Assembly (NCBI GenBank): GCA_903885605.1
Contig: CAISJD010000207.1
Location: forward strand, 1-64,000
Length of the DNA: 64,000 nucleotides
Direction of reading: 5' to 3'
From: an uncultured Chthonomonas sp.
GTDB lineage: Bacteria; Armatimonadota; Chthonomonadetes; Chthonomonadales; CAJBBX01
The translations under genes and the position numbers were made by a program. Every line of letters starts with the position of its first letter. Position 1 is the first letter of the stretch. Positions 44,055-53,197 of the stretch are shown here, piece by piece. The notes beneath the pieces were generated by a model, which was not told the DNA's origin, did no database searches, and worked only from the letters and a program-made list of their open reading frames with translations.

Positions 44055-46934
44055 TCACGGCATCTGCCGCTCGGACTGCAGGCGTCCGCGCCGGTCGTAG
44101 AGCCTCGCCGGTCCCTCGGCGCGGTCGCCTCGCCAACTGGACTCGGCCTTGCGGCGGCCATTCTCCCACCATTGGGTCCAGACCGACGTGCCGTCCCCGG
44201 CTCTCCGCCACTGCCACTCCCGCCGCCCGTCGGGGCGCCAGTAGGTCTCCAAGCCGACCTTGCGCCCGAGGTTCCAGGTGGCTTCGTACTGCTTGCGGCC
44301 GTCGGGGTAGAACCAGGCCTCCCGCCCATGCATCAGCGGGCGCCCGTCGTCGCCCACTCCGAGGCGCCACTGGAGCCGGACACGTCCATCCGGCCGTCGC
44401 TCCTCATGGGCCTGGACGCCACGCACGCCTGTTGCAGCAGGTCGAAGCATCGCCTCATCCACCGGCGCGGGATCGTCCGCCAAGATCCACGCCTCGTTCA
44501 TCTCAAAGTGCATGCAGGGGCGGTTCATGGTGGTCAGCAGGTGGATCACGCCGTTGGGCGCCTGGCGGGCGACCGAGTAGCCCAGGGTCGTCGCGCCGGG
44601 CAGCCCCCCGAAGAAGCTCGGGCCGACCTCGTGGGGCAGGGCGCCGGGCAGCCTCTTGATGCGCCAGGTCTGTCCATCGTCGGATGAGAGCGCAACGTAG
44701 CTCCCGGCCATGTCGGCTCCGGCAGGCCGGACGCCGCCGGTGCGCTGGAGGTCCGCCGCAAAGAAGAGCCGTCCGCTCGCCAGCCGCAGCAGCGACGGGC
44801 GCTGGTTGCCGCCCTGTGCGCAGAACGGCGAGCGGTCCACCTGCCACGTGGCCCCACCGTCGGCCGATATGGCGCGGGGCATATACCCATCGATGTCGGA
44901 GTTCTTGCCGCCCATGCCCAGGATGCGCCCCTCCCCGAGCAGGCAGAACGCCGTATGCCTGCCTGCAGTTCGGCCGCCTGTGTCACGCCAGGTGTCGCCG
45001 TCATTCGGGCTCGTCCATAGCACCGACGTCGAACCGGCGGCATCACTGGAGAGGAACATCGATCCGTCAGCGCCGCGGAAGGCGCTGTTGATCGGTTGGC
45101 GCGAGTGGGGACCAATCTCGCCGTCGAACGCAGGGAACCGGACCTCGCCCCAGGTCGCGCCGCAGTCCTTTGAGGTCGTCCACTGGAACGGAAAGGCGCC
45201 CGCGCCGAACTTGGGCGATCCCCAGAAGAGGTGCATCGCGCCCCCATCCGACCAGAGCAGGGGCGCGTGGTCGTTGGCGCTCGGCAGGTCGATGAACGGC
45301 GAGGGCATATCCCACTCGTCGGATCCGAAGCGGAGGCGCGCGGCGATCAGGGAGACCTCCGGCTCGTACTCCTTGTAGGACGTGTAGTACACCGCCAGCA
45401 CGTCGCCGTTGTCGCACACTGCCAGCGCCGGGCTGTGGTTGTGCCCGCGGAACGACGGATGCAGCCCCACGGCGTCGATGGCGGCCTGGTACTCGGGACG
45501 GGCGTCGGTCTCCAGCGGCGTCGGGAGCGCAGGCCGCCTGCGGAAGTGGGGGCGGGCCGGATCCGGCCCCTGGCGCGCCCATGCCCCCGGAGTACGCACG
45601 CCCTGCTGCGCCAGGGAGGCCGAGGGCGCCGTCGGGCGGGTGGCGGGCGCAGGCGCCTGCACTACCCGGAAGCCGATGGTGTGGCGGCCCGGGCCGTCGT
45701 CGGCGCCGCCGGGCAGGAGCGCCGCGACGGCCTGGACATCCTGTGCATCGTGGGAGACGGCGCCGGCCGGGATCGGCGCCCGGGCGCTTCCGGGTAGCGT
45801 CCAGAAGAGGCGCAGCTCAGCGGGCACGGCGCTGTTTGAGTAGCGTAGGACGACACGATGGCGCCGCCCCTCCTCCAGCGCCACCGTGCCACGGCGAACG
45901 CCTGCCTGGCCGAGGCCGTCGATCACGGTCGCGCCGTCGACCGACAGGAAGAGCCGCCCGCCGGCCTCAGCCTCGATGACGGTCTCGCCCGACGCCGGCG
46001 CCGTGAGCAGACCGTGCCACTCCGCCGACCAGTCGCCGCCGCGGATCCCGTCGCCGCTCCAGTCGCGCTGCAACTCCATCAACGGGTCCCGGGTCTGCGG
46101 GCGCTCGAAGTTGCTGGATCCGTACCAGACGCCTGTGAGGCCTGGGCGCGGGGCGCCGGCCGCCAGGCGACGTCCGCCGGGAGGAGGCCCGAAGGACGGT
46201 GGCATGCCGGCCCGATGCCAGGGCCGCGAGTACTCCGTTGCGGGCACAAAGCGGTACGAGGGATCGAGGTGGTCCAACGTGCCGCCCCGGACCACGCGCA
46301 CCACGCCGTGCTCGGGACCTACCGGATCGGCCTGGAGGCCGGGTGCGTACTCGCCGTACCAGTCCGCGCACCACTCCAGGGGGCCCGACGCCATGCCGCG
46401 GACGCCCCATCGGTCGGCCGACCGGCAGGCGTACTCCCATTCGGCCTCTGTCGGCAGGCGGTACGGCTTGCCCTCCCGCTTGCCCAGCCACGCGCAGAAC
46501 GCCACGGCGTCGTGCCACGAGATGCCGCAGGCAAATCCATCAACCTCGCGGAGCTCGGCATGGGGCCGGAACTGCCGGTATTGCTCGGAGGTGACCTCGG
46601 TGGCCGAGATATGGAACGGCGACGCCAAGCGGACCGGATGAGCTGGACGGCGGTCCCACAGCCCCTCGTCGTCTCCCATGGTGAACTGCCCGGCGGGTAT
46701 GGCGACCATCTCCATGCCCAGCGAGTTGCGAACGGCTCCGCCCTGGACTGCCACGTCTGCACCTCCCTTCACCATCGGCCAGATCAGGCACGCCACGAGC
46801 GCGGACGCGAGGCAGAACAGGGCTCGTGCGGCTTGCCGGGGTGTCGGCCCGGTGAACGGATCGGTGCGGCGCCTGACGGTGGTCTGGAGGCCGGCCCCTG
46901 GACGGCTTCGCCGGCGCTCCGCTTTGGTCTGCAT
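44055..46934 (-). CDS. FGE-sulfatase-like / PA14 / sialidase / YwqK-like multidomain fusion, exported
   Basis: Protein of 959 residues from ATG 46934 (GGAGGAG upstream). It has a basic N-terminus then a membrane or signal helix (ARALFCLASALVACLIWPMV, 36-55). An FGE-sulfatase (SUMF) domain starts at NSLGMEMVAIPAGQFTMG (70) and runs through YRLPTEAEWEYACR and VVRGGTLDH. A PA14-like domain (about 262-400; TGVWYGSSNF, LFLSVDGATVIDG, RLFWTLPG) interrupts it, and the SUMF end HTIGFRVVQAP comes only at 418-428. A sialidase-type propeller covers about 475-830 with Asp-box motifs (SKDCGATWGE, SADGGATWQ, SSDDGQTWR). The C-terminus (845-959) carries YwqK/MORN-like repeats (FYPDGRKQYEATW, YWRPDGRREWQW, WWENGRRKAESSW). 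FGE catalytic Cys pair is not evident, so it is more likely a binding than a formylglycine-forming domain. Confidence 0.75.
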   Translation of the reverse strand: MQTKAERRRSRPGAGLQTTVRRRTDPFTGPTPRQAARALFCLASALVACLIWPMVKGGADVAVQGGAVRNSLGMEMVAIPAGQFTMGDDEGLWDRRPAHPVRLASPFHISATEVTSEQYRQFRPHAELREVDGFACGISWHDAVAFCAWLGKREGKPYRLPTEAEWEYACRSADRWGVRGMASGPLEWCADWYGEYAPGLQADPVGPEHGVVRVVRGGTLDHLDPSYRFVPATEYSRPWHRAGMPPSFGPPPGGRRLAAGAPRPGLTGVWYGSSNFERPQTRDPLMELQRDWSGDGIRGGDWSAEWHGLLTAPASGETVIEAEAGGRLFLSVDGATVIDGLGQAGVRRGTVALEEGRRHRVVLRYSNSAVPAELRLFWTLPGSARAPIPAGAVSHDAQDVQAVAALLPGGADDGPGRHTIGFRVVQAPAPATRPTAPSASLAQQGVRTPGAWARQGPDPARPHFRRRPALPTPLETDARPEYQAAIDAVGLHPSFRGHNHSPALAVCDNGDVLAVYYTSYKEYEPEVSLIAARLRFGSDEWDMPSPFIDLPSANDHAPLLWSDGGAMHLFWGSPKFGAGAFPFQWTTSKDCGATWGEVRFPAFDGEIGPHSRQPINSAFRGADGSMFLSSDAAGSTSVLWTSPNDGDTWRDTGGRTAGRHTAFCLLGEGRILGMGGKNSDIDGYMPRAISADGGATWQVDRSPFCAQGGNQRPSLLRLASGRLFFAADLQRTGGVRPAGADMAGSYVALSSDDGQTWRIKRLPGALPHEVGPSFFGGLPGATTLGYSVARQAPNGVIHLLTTMNRPCMHFEMNEAWILADDPAPVDEAMLRPAATGVRGVQAHEERRPDGRVRLQWRLGVGDDGRPLMHGREAWFYPDGRKQYEATWNLGRKVGLETYWRPDGRREWQWRRAGDGTSVWTQWWENGRRKAESSWRGDRAEGPARLYDRRGRLQSERQMP

Positions 46935-47050
46935 TCCTTGTTCGCTCCTCCGGGCCCACAAGCCCTGCCGGCCGGCGTCGAATCCCCCGATCCGGCGCTC
47001 GGAACAGCGCCTCCAAGCGCTCCGCCACCGGATAGGTTTGATCATACCCC

Positions 47051-47091
47051 TTGACACGCTGGTACATGCCTGTTATCCTATGGTCGGACCA
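47051..47091 (+). promoter_or_regulatory. Promoter and putative operator of the GntR-LacI regulator
   Basis: TTGACA (47051-47056) and TATCCT (47074-47079) are separated by exactly 17 bases, a near-consensus sigma-70 promoter. The palindrome TGGTC-G-GACCA (47081-47091) lies over the expected start of transcription, the place for an autoregulatory operator. A TATGAT box on the minus strand (47047-47042) may serve the divergent fusion gene, though its -35 is poor. Confidence 0.55.
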
Positions 47092-47101
47092 TGCCGATAC
47101 C

Positions 47102-48271
47102 ATGAAGACACCAACGAGCGACACTGGCCTGACCGACACACCGGCAGCTGAGAGGGCCGCGACCTGGCTCCGTACGGCGATTGCCGACGGGCGCTGCCGC
47201 GCCGGAACATGGCTTCCGGCGGAGCGCATGCTGTCGGACCAGATCGGCGTGGGCCGTCCGGCCGTACGCGAGGCGCTGGCCGCACTGCAGCGCGAGGGGC
47301 TTGTTGAGCGACTGGCCGGAGGCAGGCCGCGCGTCGCCTCGTGGACGGCCGAACCGGACGCGCAGGCCACGTCGGTGCGCAGGGCGCGGAGCGTCGTTGC
47401 CGCCATTATTCCCCAGCCGCCATCCTACACGATCGCACACGCGATCCAGGGCGGCCTGAGCCGGGCGCTCACGCGAACACACGCCCGCATGGGGCTCCTG
47501 GTCTACGACACATATCTGGCCGGCGGCGAGCAGGCCTCCCACGGAGTGCATCCCGAGACTGAGGCGCTGCAACGCGCCGAAGCCGAAGGGGTGGCAGGCA
47601 TCGTCGTCTGGGGCTGCGGCGCCCAAGGGTCGGAGGAGGCGCTGCTTCGCCTGCAGCGCTCCGGCGTGAGCGTCGTGTTCGTAGATCACCGGCCCGGGTC
47701 GCTCGCGTTCGATTTCGTGGGTGTGGAGAACCGCTCAGGCGTTCGGGATGCGGTGGCCCACCTGGTCGGCCTGGGCCACCGCAGGATCGGTTACCTGTCA
47801 CATCCGGAACGGCAGTCAACCATCGTCGAACGTGAGGAGGGCTACAGAGAAGCGCTGCACAGGCACGGCCTGTACCTCGACCCCGCGCTCCTGTTCCGAG
47901 GAGGGTCTTCGTTCGAGGTGCGGGCGGCAGAAGCCCTGGCTCAGTTCATGGCCCTGCCGTCACCCCCAACCGCCGTCATCGCGTTCAATGACCTCCATGC
48001 GTTCGACCTGATACGATCTGCCGGAGAGAGGGGACTGCGAGTGCCGATCGACCTGAGCGTGGTTGGGTTCGACGATGCCGAGCAGTTCTCGCCGCAGCCA
48101 TCCGTGCTGACGACCGTGCGCCAGCCGTTTCGTGAGATAGGGTATCGGGCGGGCGACCTGCTGCTGAGGCGCTTGGGTTCGGGTGCGCCGATCAGCGAGC
48201 CGCGGCTCCACATCCTGCTTGCCCCGACGCTTACAGTGCGCACGACCACAGCGAAGCCGCCCAACCGCTGA
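47102..48271 (+). CDS. GntR-type HTH / LacI-type sensor transcriptional regulator (AraR-like)
   Basis: Protein of 389 residues. The N-terminal GntR winged helix is at about 15-80 (WLRTAIADGRCRAGTWLPAERML, VGRPAVREALAALQREGLVERL). The C-terminal periplasmic-binding-protein-like sugar sensor of the LacI family is at about 95-385 (VAAIIPQPPSYTIAHAIQGGL, GIVVWGCG, HRRIGYLSHP, AVIAFNDLHAFDLI, LSVVGFDDAEQFS, LTTVRQPFREIG). This architecture is that of AraR: a repressor released by a sugar. ATG 47102 is used, as upstream in-frame starts lie inside the promoter. It is divergent from the hydrolase run and is the best local candidate for its regulator, which is inferred. Confidence 0.88.
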   Translation: MKTPTSDTGLTDTPAAERAATWLRTAIADGRCRAGTWLPAERMLSDQIGVGRPAVREALAALQREGLVERLAGGRPRVASWTAEPDAQATSVRRARSVVAAIIPQPPSYTIAHAIQGGLSRALTRTHARMGLLVYDTYLAGGEQASHGVHPETEALQRAEAEGVAGIVVWGCGAQGSEEALLRLQRSGVSVVFVDHRPGSLAFDFVGVENRSGVRDAVAHLVGLGHRRIGYLSHPERQSTIVEREEGYREALHRHGLYLDPALLFRGGSSFEVRAAEALAQFMALPSPPTAVIAFNDLHAFDLIRSAGERGLRVPIDLSVVGFDDAEQFSPQPSVLTTVRQPFREIGYRAGDLLLRRLGSGAPISEPRLHILLAPTLTVRTTTAKPPNR

Positions 48272-48370
48272 AGCTGGTGAAGGAGCCGGACCGGTGAAAT
48301 GGCCTCGCCGTAGTCCGTCGAGGCAACTACGCAACCTCTGCACCGCGCGCATCATGCAAAGGAGTATGCA

Positions 48371-49285
48371 ATGGCGCATCGTAAGGGTTTCACCCTGATC
48401 GAACTGCTCGTAGTCATCGCGATCATCGCGATCCTGGCAGCCATCCTGTTCCCGGTGTTCGCCCAGGCACGCGAGAAGGCGCGGCAGGCCACCTGCCAGT
48501 CGAACCTGAAACAGATCATGAACGCATGGATGATGTATGGCCAGGACTACGACGAGACCGGCCCGCCGCTGTGGAACTACGGCGGCGGCGTGGCTGGGCC
48601 GTACACTGGCGGCGGGGCGGACTGGTACTGGCCGGACCATGTCTACCCGTACATCAAGCTCGGCAAGGCGCGCAACGCCAACAACACCAAGGCGAACTGG
48701 GGCGTGTTCACCTGCCCGACGAGCTACGCGACCAACACCCAGATCGACTGGGCGACCGCCGGAGGGTGGGGGAACACAACCTACGGCATGAACCAGAGCC
48801 AGATCAACAACGACGCGGTGAACCCGGAGGGCGCGTGCAGCGCCAATGCGCTGTTCTGCGGCGGCTTCTACAGCAACCTGGCCCTGGGCGCCACGATGGC
48901 GAAGCTTACCCACCCGGCCGAGTCCATCATGTTCATGGAAGGCGAGATCGGCGCCGGTCCCTACATCAAGGGAGGGTACGATCCGCGCAACGACGCGATC
49001 CTCCAGGGCTGTTACCCGGCATCGGGCACCAGCCCGGCGGGTTACTCGGGTATGCGCGCCATCAAGCGGGCCTCCAACCAGTCCGCGTACCTGGGCCGCA
49101 AGCTCCGGGACGGCTATTACAACGAGGACGGGACTGTGAACACCACCGGAAGCGGCGGGACCTCGCCTCGGTGCAACGACCGAGCCCTGCACCCGCATGG
49201 AGTTCAGAACGTGGCATTTTCCGATTGCCATGTAAAGGCGGTTCGTGACACCCTAATGAAGTGGTATACAGCAAGTTCAGAATAG
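48371..49285 (+). CDS. DUF1559-type prepilin-like (type II pseudopilin) protein
   Basis: Protein of 304 residues. The prepilin signal [19 protein letters not shown] has the expected Gly before Phe and Glu at +5, so it is cleaved and N-methylated by prepilin peptidase. The next block [17 protein letters not shown] is characteristic of Armatimonadota. The C-terminal part ([31 protein letters not shown]) is the DUF1559 head domain, proposed to be a surface or secretion-associated protein. AAAGGAG lies seven bases before the ATG. It is preceded by the regulator gene, 99 nt away. Many such genes occur per genome in this group. Confidence 0.9.
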   Translation: MAHRKGFTLIELLVVIAIIAILAAILFPVFAQAREKARQATCQSNLKQIMNAWMMYGQDYDETGPPLWNYGGGVAGPYTGGGADWYWPDHVYPYIKLGKARNANNTKANWGVFTCPTSYATNTQIDWATAGGWGNTTYGMNQSQINNDAVNPEGACSANALFCGGFYSNLALGATMAKLTHPAESIMFMEGEIGAGPYIKGGYDPRNDAILQGCYPASGTSPAGYSGMRAIKRASNQSAYLGRKLRDGYYNEDGTVNTTGSGGTSPRCNDRALHPHGVQNVAFSDCHVKAVRDTLMKWYTASSE

Positions 49286-49309
49286 GCGACGCTAACCACT
49301 GACTGCAGG

Positions 49310-49348
49310 CAGGTTCCGCTCGGCCCCGGAAGGGCTGGGCGGGACCTG
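49310..49348. terminator. Two-tier hairpin between convergent genes
   Basis: CAGGTTCCGC (49310-49319) pairs with GCGGGACCTG (49339-49348) with one wobble pair, and the loop holds a further five-pair stem around CGGAA. It fills the 65-base gap between the pseudopilin gene (+) and the beta-helix gene (-), so bidirectional termination is likely, although no T tract follows. Confidence 0.55.
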
Positions 49349-49350
49349 TC

Positions 49351-50670
49351 CTACTCCCTGATGTTCTGGCCGGTCACGACCCTTGCCTTGCCCCGCTTCT
49401 CCAGCTTCAGGCCGCCCTTGAAGCGCGTTGCAGTGACGATGACGCTCTTCGCCTTCGGCCCGACCAGCAGGTGCCGGCGCGCCATGTCCGTGAAGTCGCA
49501 GCCGTCGATGGTGAGCCCGTTCCCGTTGGTGTAGATCCCGGGCAGCCCTTCGTCCTTCCAGTCCTTGGGCACGAACGGGCCGCCGGGCCAGTAGAAGTGG
49601 CAGCCAATGAACGTGGCGCGCCCCTGCCCGTTCAGCGATGCGTAGACGGCCCGCGCGTCGCCCTTGCCCACGTGCGGCTGCTGGTAGCCCGTGGCGAAGA
49701 TGCCGCAGTTCACGAACTTGACGGGGCCAAGGCTGCCCTCGCGCACTTCGATCCCCGCGTTGATCTGGCAGTTGGTGAAGAGGAACCCGGCGTGGACCTG
49801 GCTGTACTCCACCAGGACCCCCACGTCGCAGACGTCGGCGCCCGAGTTCAGGATCAGGCCGTTGCCGGCGTCCGTGCGCAGGGCCGTCATGTGGAAGCCG
49901 ACCTTGTAGCCGAGGCAGAAGACGTTGGTGAGCATCTCCCAGTCGGTCCGCGCGAAGATGAACGCCGTGGCGTTCTTGCGGGTGAACGGGATCAGCTTCT
50001 CGGTCCAGAAGGGCCAGAAGTGGATGTCCTCAAGCCGCCCGCAGTCCAGGCAGACGTCCACGAAGAGGCCCGTGTGCAGCGGCTGGCCGTAGAGGCCCCG
50101 CACGAGGTGGCGGCCGCAGGGGAACGTGCCGAGGTCGACGCCGTTCCACGGATTGACCAGGAGGACGTCGGTGACCGTGACGTTGTCTCCCTCGCCCCGA
50201 ATGCACCAGGGGTAGGCGACGGGCTTCTCGGCGTCCTGCTCCGGGTACATCACCGTGATGCCCTTGAGCCCGGCGTTGGCGTTCAGCTTGATGAACGGAT
50301 CGCCGGCCTCGCTGCCGCGCCCCTCCACGGCAAGCAACGTGCTGCCCTTGAACTGGCTCCGCGCCGTCGGGGCACGGAAGACACCCTCCAGCGTAACGTT
50401 GTCGTGCACCGTCAGGTGGCCCTTGATCAGGTAGTTCCCGGTGGGCACCCGGACAATGCCGCCGCTCTCGCGGCCCACCGTGTCGAGGGCCTTCTGGAAT
50501 GCCGCCGTATCGTCGGCCTTGCTGTCGCCTATCGCTCCGAAGGAGAGCACGGACCGATTGCCCGGCTCATCGGCTGCATGGGCCGCGGACGCGAGCGAAC
50601 CTGCCAGGGCGGCCGCGATGCCCCAGGCCACCAGACCCCAACTCCACCGCTTCGTCGTGACAGCCGACAT
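49351..50670 (-). CDS. Secreted right-handed beta-helix protein (pectate-lyase superfamily)
   Basis: Protein of 439 residues with a signal peptide (GLVAWGIAAALAGSLASAAHA). GGAGGGG precedes ATG 50670. VLSFGAIGDSKADDTAAFQ and GGIVRVPTGNYLIKG are the opening of the Pectate_lyase_3/GH55-like beta-helix family. The rest shows the regular beta-helix coil pattern (LKGITVMYPEQ, VKFVNCGIFATG, TIDGCDFTDMARRHL). The family includes lyases, rhamnogalacturonases and tailspike depolymerases; the active-site residues cannot be assigned here. It is likely an extracellular polysaccharide-degrading enzyme. Confidence 0.75.
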   Translation of the reverse strand: MSAVTTKRWSWGLVAWGIAAALAGSLASAAHAADEPGNRSVLSFGAIGDSKADDTAAFQKALDTVGRESGGIVRVPTGNYLIKGHLTVHDNVTLEGVFRAPTARSQFKGSTLLAVEGRGSEAGDPFIKLNANAGLKGITVMYPEQDAEKPVAYPWCIRGEGDNVTVTDVLLVNPWNGVDLGTFPCGRHLVRGLYGQPLHTGLFVDVCLDCGRLEDIHFWPFWTEKLIPFTRKNATAFIFARTDWEMLTNVFCLGYKVGFHMTALRTDAGNGLILNSGADVCDVGVLVEYSQVHAGFLFTNCQINAGIEVREGSLGPVKFVNCGIFATGYQQPHVGKGDARAVYASLNGQGRATFIGCHFYWPGGPFVPKDWKDEGLPGIYTNGNGLTIDGCDFTDMARRHLLVGPKAKSVIVTATRFKGGLKLEKRGKARVVTGQNIRE

Positions 50671-50848
50671 ATCAAACCCCTCCGTTCTGATTTCCCCGGT
50701 TCCGTGCTTCGTCAAACAGCGCCTTCGCCGGCCATGCATCGCATCGGCCTGCCCGCGGCGCCCACCTCATCCACTCACAGATCAAATGCCGGCCATTCGG
50801 CTTCACGCGATGCTCGTCTCCTGCCTGCCGACGGGCCATTGCGCTCGC

Positions 50849-51937
50849 CTACGGCTTCCATACCGTGCCGGCGATATGCTGGTGCGGTTCCTGAGCGGTA
50901 GCCCAGTAGTACAGTGCCACCAGATCTCCCGTATGGTTGGTGGTCAACTGGGGGTATCCGAAATCGTGGTCGCCGAACTTGTCCGGCTCAAAATCGTCGC
51001 GCAGCACGATCTCTGAACCCCACGACCTTGCCCCGTCGGCGCTCACGCGGGCGAAGAGCTTGCCGCGCGAACGGTCACCGTAGGCGCAGGCCACCCGCCC
51101 ATCCTTGAGCGCCGTCAGCGCAGGGGGATTGCCGTTCTCAAGGCCGGTCTCGCCGACGCGGCTCAGGAATGCCCACGACCGACCGTTGTCGCCCGATGCG
51201 TAGCAGTCCAACCAACAGGGCATATCGGCGTCCTGAATGTTGCGCCGTCGCAGCGCGACCACAAGGGCTCCGTCCTCTAGCCGTCCCACGGCGGGCATCA
51301 CCGCACGGTGCGGGTCGTCGAGCGGAACGATCCAGGCCACGAAGCGGAAGCTCCTGCCGCCATCGGTAGTCTCAACCACGAAGCTCTTGTCAGTCGCGAT
51401 CTGGCCCGGGGTGCTTCTGGTAGGTCGCGCCGACATGAAGAGCATGCAGGAACGAGGGCCGGTGGCCAGGTAGCGCGTGCGCGCCGTCAGGTCCATGCCC
51501 CGGAGGTTCTGGTCGTCCATGAGCGTACCGAACCGGTAGGGGCCGCGCCAGCGTCGCCCACGGTCCTCGGAGACGAAGAATGAGCCTACCGGGTCGTGTG
51601 ACCCGTGGTATCCCACGCCTACGACGCGCAAGGCTGAGCCCGGAGCCTGGAACTCGAAACCACCGGGGGAATGCGTTGGCAGGCCGCCGTCCCCCACGAA
51701 GTTCGTGGGATCCTCGGCCGTCCAGGTTCTACCACCGTCGAGACTGCGCGCCAGTCGGCTCGCAACCCCCGGGGCGGCGTCGCTGCCGCCCTCCAGGTTG
51801 TGGCCCGGCTGCTCCACGTAAGCGCCGGAGGAGAAACCTACCAGGATCTCCCTGCCGTCGTCCCAGCTCCACAGGCCGTTGTTGGCGGGCCAGCCGCAGA
51901 ACTTGCCGGTCGCACCTGACACCATCACGTGCTTCAT
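50849..51937 (-). CDS. BNR/Asp-box sialidase-like beta-propeller protein
   Basis: Protein of 362 residues without signal peptide. Five Asp-box motifs are visible: SLDGGRTW, SEDRGRRW, TTDGGRSF, SGDNGRSW and SADGARSW, spaced as in a six-bladed sialidase-type propeller. YHGSHDP and FMSARPTRS lie in loops. The canonical sialidase Arg triad cannot be placed with confidence, so it may act on another sugar or be non-catalytic. The ribosome site is weak. The 186-base gap upstream contains a CTGCCT-CTC-AGGCAG hairpin at 52037-52051. Confidence 0.72.
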   Translation of the reverse strand: MKHVMVSGATGKFCGWPANNGLWSWDDGREILVGFSSGAYVEQPGHNLEGGSDAAPGVASRLARSLDGGRTWTAEDPTNFVGDGGLPTHSPGGFEFQAPGSALRVVGVGYHGSHDPVGSFFVSEDRGRRWRGPYRFGTLMDDQNLRGMDLTARTRYLATGPRSCMLFMSARPTRSTPGQIATDKSFVVETTDGGRSFRFVAWIVPLDDPHRAVMPAVGRLEDGALVVALRRRNIQDADMPCWLDCYASGDNGRSWAFLSRVGETGLENGNPPALTALKDGRVACAYGDRSRGKLFARVSADGARSWGSEIVLRDDFEPDKFGDHDFGYPQLTTNHTGDLVALYYWATAQEPHQHIAGTVWKP

Positions 51938-52123
51938 CGGTCGGGCCTCACTTCAGTTGGCATTCTGTCGGCGGCCGCCGATCGCAAGGAGCGAGACGAG
52001 GCCGCGCAACAGGAACTGGGCTAGTCAGGCCCATCGCTGCCTCTCAGGCAGGCGCCCTGCGGGAAGCGCCGTGCCCCGTGCGCGTCGGCAGGATGTCTCC
52101 GCTCTGCATCGTCCGCACGTTCG

Positions 52124-53197
52124 TTACGGCCGGGGCGCCGAGACGCGGGCGATCTTGGCCAGCCTGCCGGCCGGAAGCACTACCACCGGGCGCCCCGGCG
52201 GGTCGACCGCGAGGGGCGTGAGCCGGCGACCGTCCCAGCGGAAAACCTGCGGCTGGTCCTCGTCCCGATAGCAGAAGCCCGCCACGAGCCGGCCTTTGTA
52301 GGCGGCGACGTAACCTTGCGTCAGGAGCCGGTACCACGCCGGGGCCGGGTTGCCGTAGGTATCGGTCCAGCGGTCGGAGTCTTCCAGCGATGTGCCCTCA
52401 AGCCATCCCATCCAATCGCTCAGCAGGACGTGGCGTGGGTCGACCTTCAGGGCCTTGAGCCATTGGCGCCGGTAGAGGGCGCCCCCCTCCCGGGAGATGC
52501 CCGGCGGCGAGAGATCCCATCCCGGCCAGAACGACATGCACTCCTTGACGCCGGGCAGGTTCGGGTCGGAGCCGTAGCCCCAACCGCCGTCGGTGGCCTG
52601 CCGGCTGGACCAGAAGAAGTGATTGGTCCGTCGGATGGTCCATCGGATGTCGGTCCACTCGGGCCACACGTCCTTCTCGACGTACCAATGGAGTACCGGC
52701 TTGCCGGCATCCCGCAAGTAGCTGGGACGTGAGGCGAAGGTCTTCCACAGGTAGTCCACGGCCTCAAGCCAGGCGTCTCGCTTGGAGTGCTGGTTCAACT
52801 CGCCCCCGGCGGCGATGGCGATGGGAATGCGGGACCGGGCCGGCTTTGCGTCCATGAAGTCGAACCAGGCCTTGATGAGGCCGTCGATGCGGGAGTTGTC
52901 GACCCACACGCAGTTCGTGTCGTCCATCACGATGAAGTCGACGCCGCACTCCCGCATCTGCCGGTACTGGCGCTCCATCACCTTCGGATCGGCCGACGAC
53001 TCGGGCCCGCCGATGGGAAGCGCCTGCCCGCGGGACCGGACCTCGGCCCAGTGGCTGTTCTCAAACCCGGCGGAGTAGAAGACGGTGATGTACCATACGC
53101 CCACTTGGCGCTTGGAAGTCGGCGCACCGTGGGCGCCTGCAGCAAGGCCCAACACAGCCAGGGCGATAGGTACCCACAAGCGAGAGCGGCACGGCAT
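52124..53197 (-). CDS. Secreted GH71/GH99-like TIM-barrel protein
   Basis: Protein of 357 residues. ATG 53197 is chosen because AGGAGG lies eight bases upstream (inside the coding extension of the earlier ATG 53215) and a signal peptide follows (WVPIALAVLGLAAGAHG). VGVWYITVFYSAGFENSHW, CGVDFIVMDDTNCVW, YLRDAGKPVLHWYVEK and WMGWLEGTSLEDSD fit a GH71/GH99-type barrel as seen in Armatimonadota and Planctomycetes. The substrate may be an alpha-mannan or alpha-glucan, unproven. A consensus-like promoter lies at 53362-53390. Confidence 0.65.
   Translation of the reverse strand: MPCRSRLWVPIALAVLGLAAGAHGAPTSKRQVGVWYITVFYSAGFENSHWAEVRSRGQALPIGGPESSADPKVMERQYRQMRECGVDFIVMDDTNCVWVDNSRIDGLIKAWFDFMDAKPARSRIPIAIAAGGELNQHSKRDAWLEAVDYLWKTFASRPSYLRDAGKPVLHWYVEKDVWPEWTDIRWTIRRTNHFFWSSRQATDGGWGYGSDPNLPGVKECMSFWPGWDLSPPGISREGGALYRRQWLKALKVDPRHVLLSDWMGWLEGTSLEDSDRWTDTYGNPAPAWYRLLTQGYVAAYKGRLVAGFCYRDEDQPQVFRWDGRRLTPLAVDPPGRPVVVLPAGRLAKIARVSAPRP

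Noticed and set aside
44055-46934. Active formylglycine-generating enzyme
   Set aside because: The FGE domain is interrupted and the paired catalytic Cys residues are not seen; no sulfatase gene is nearby.
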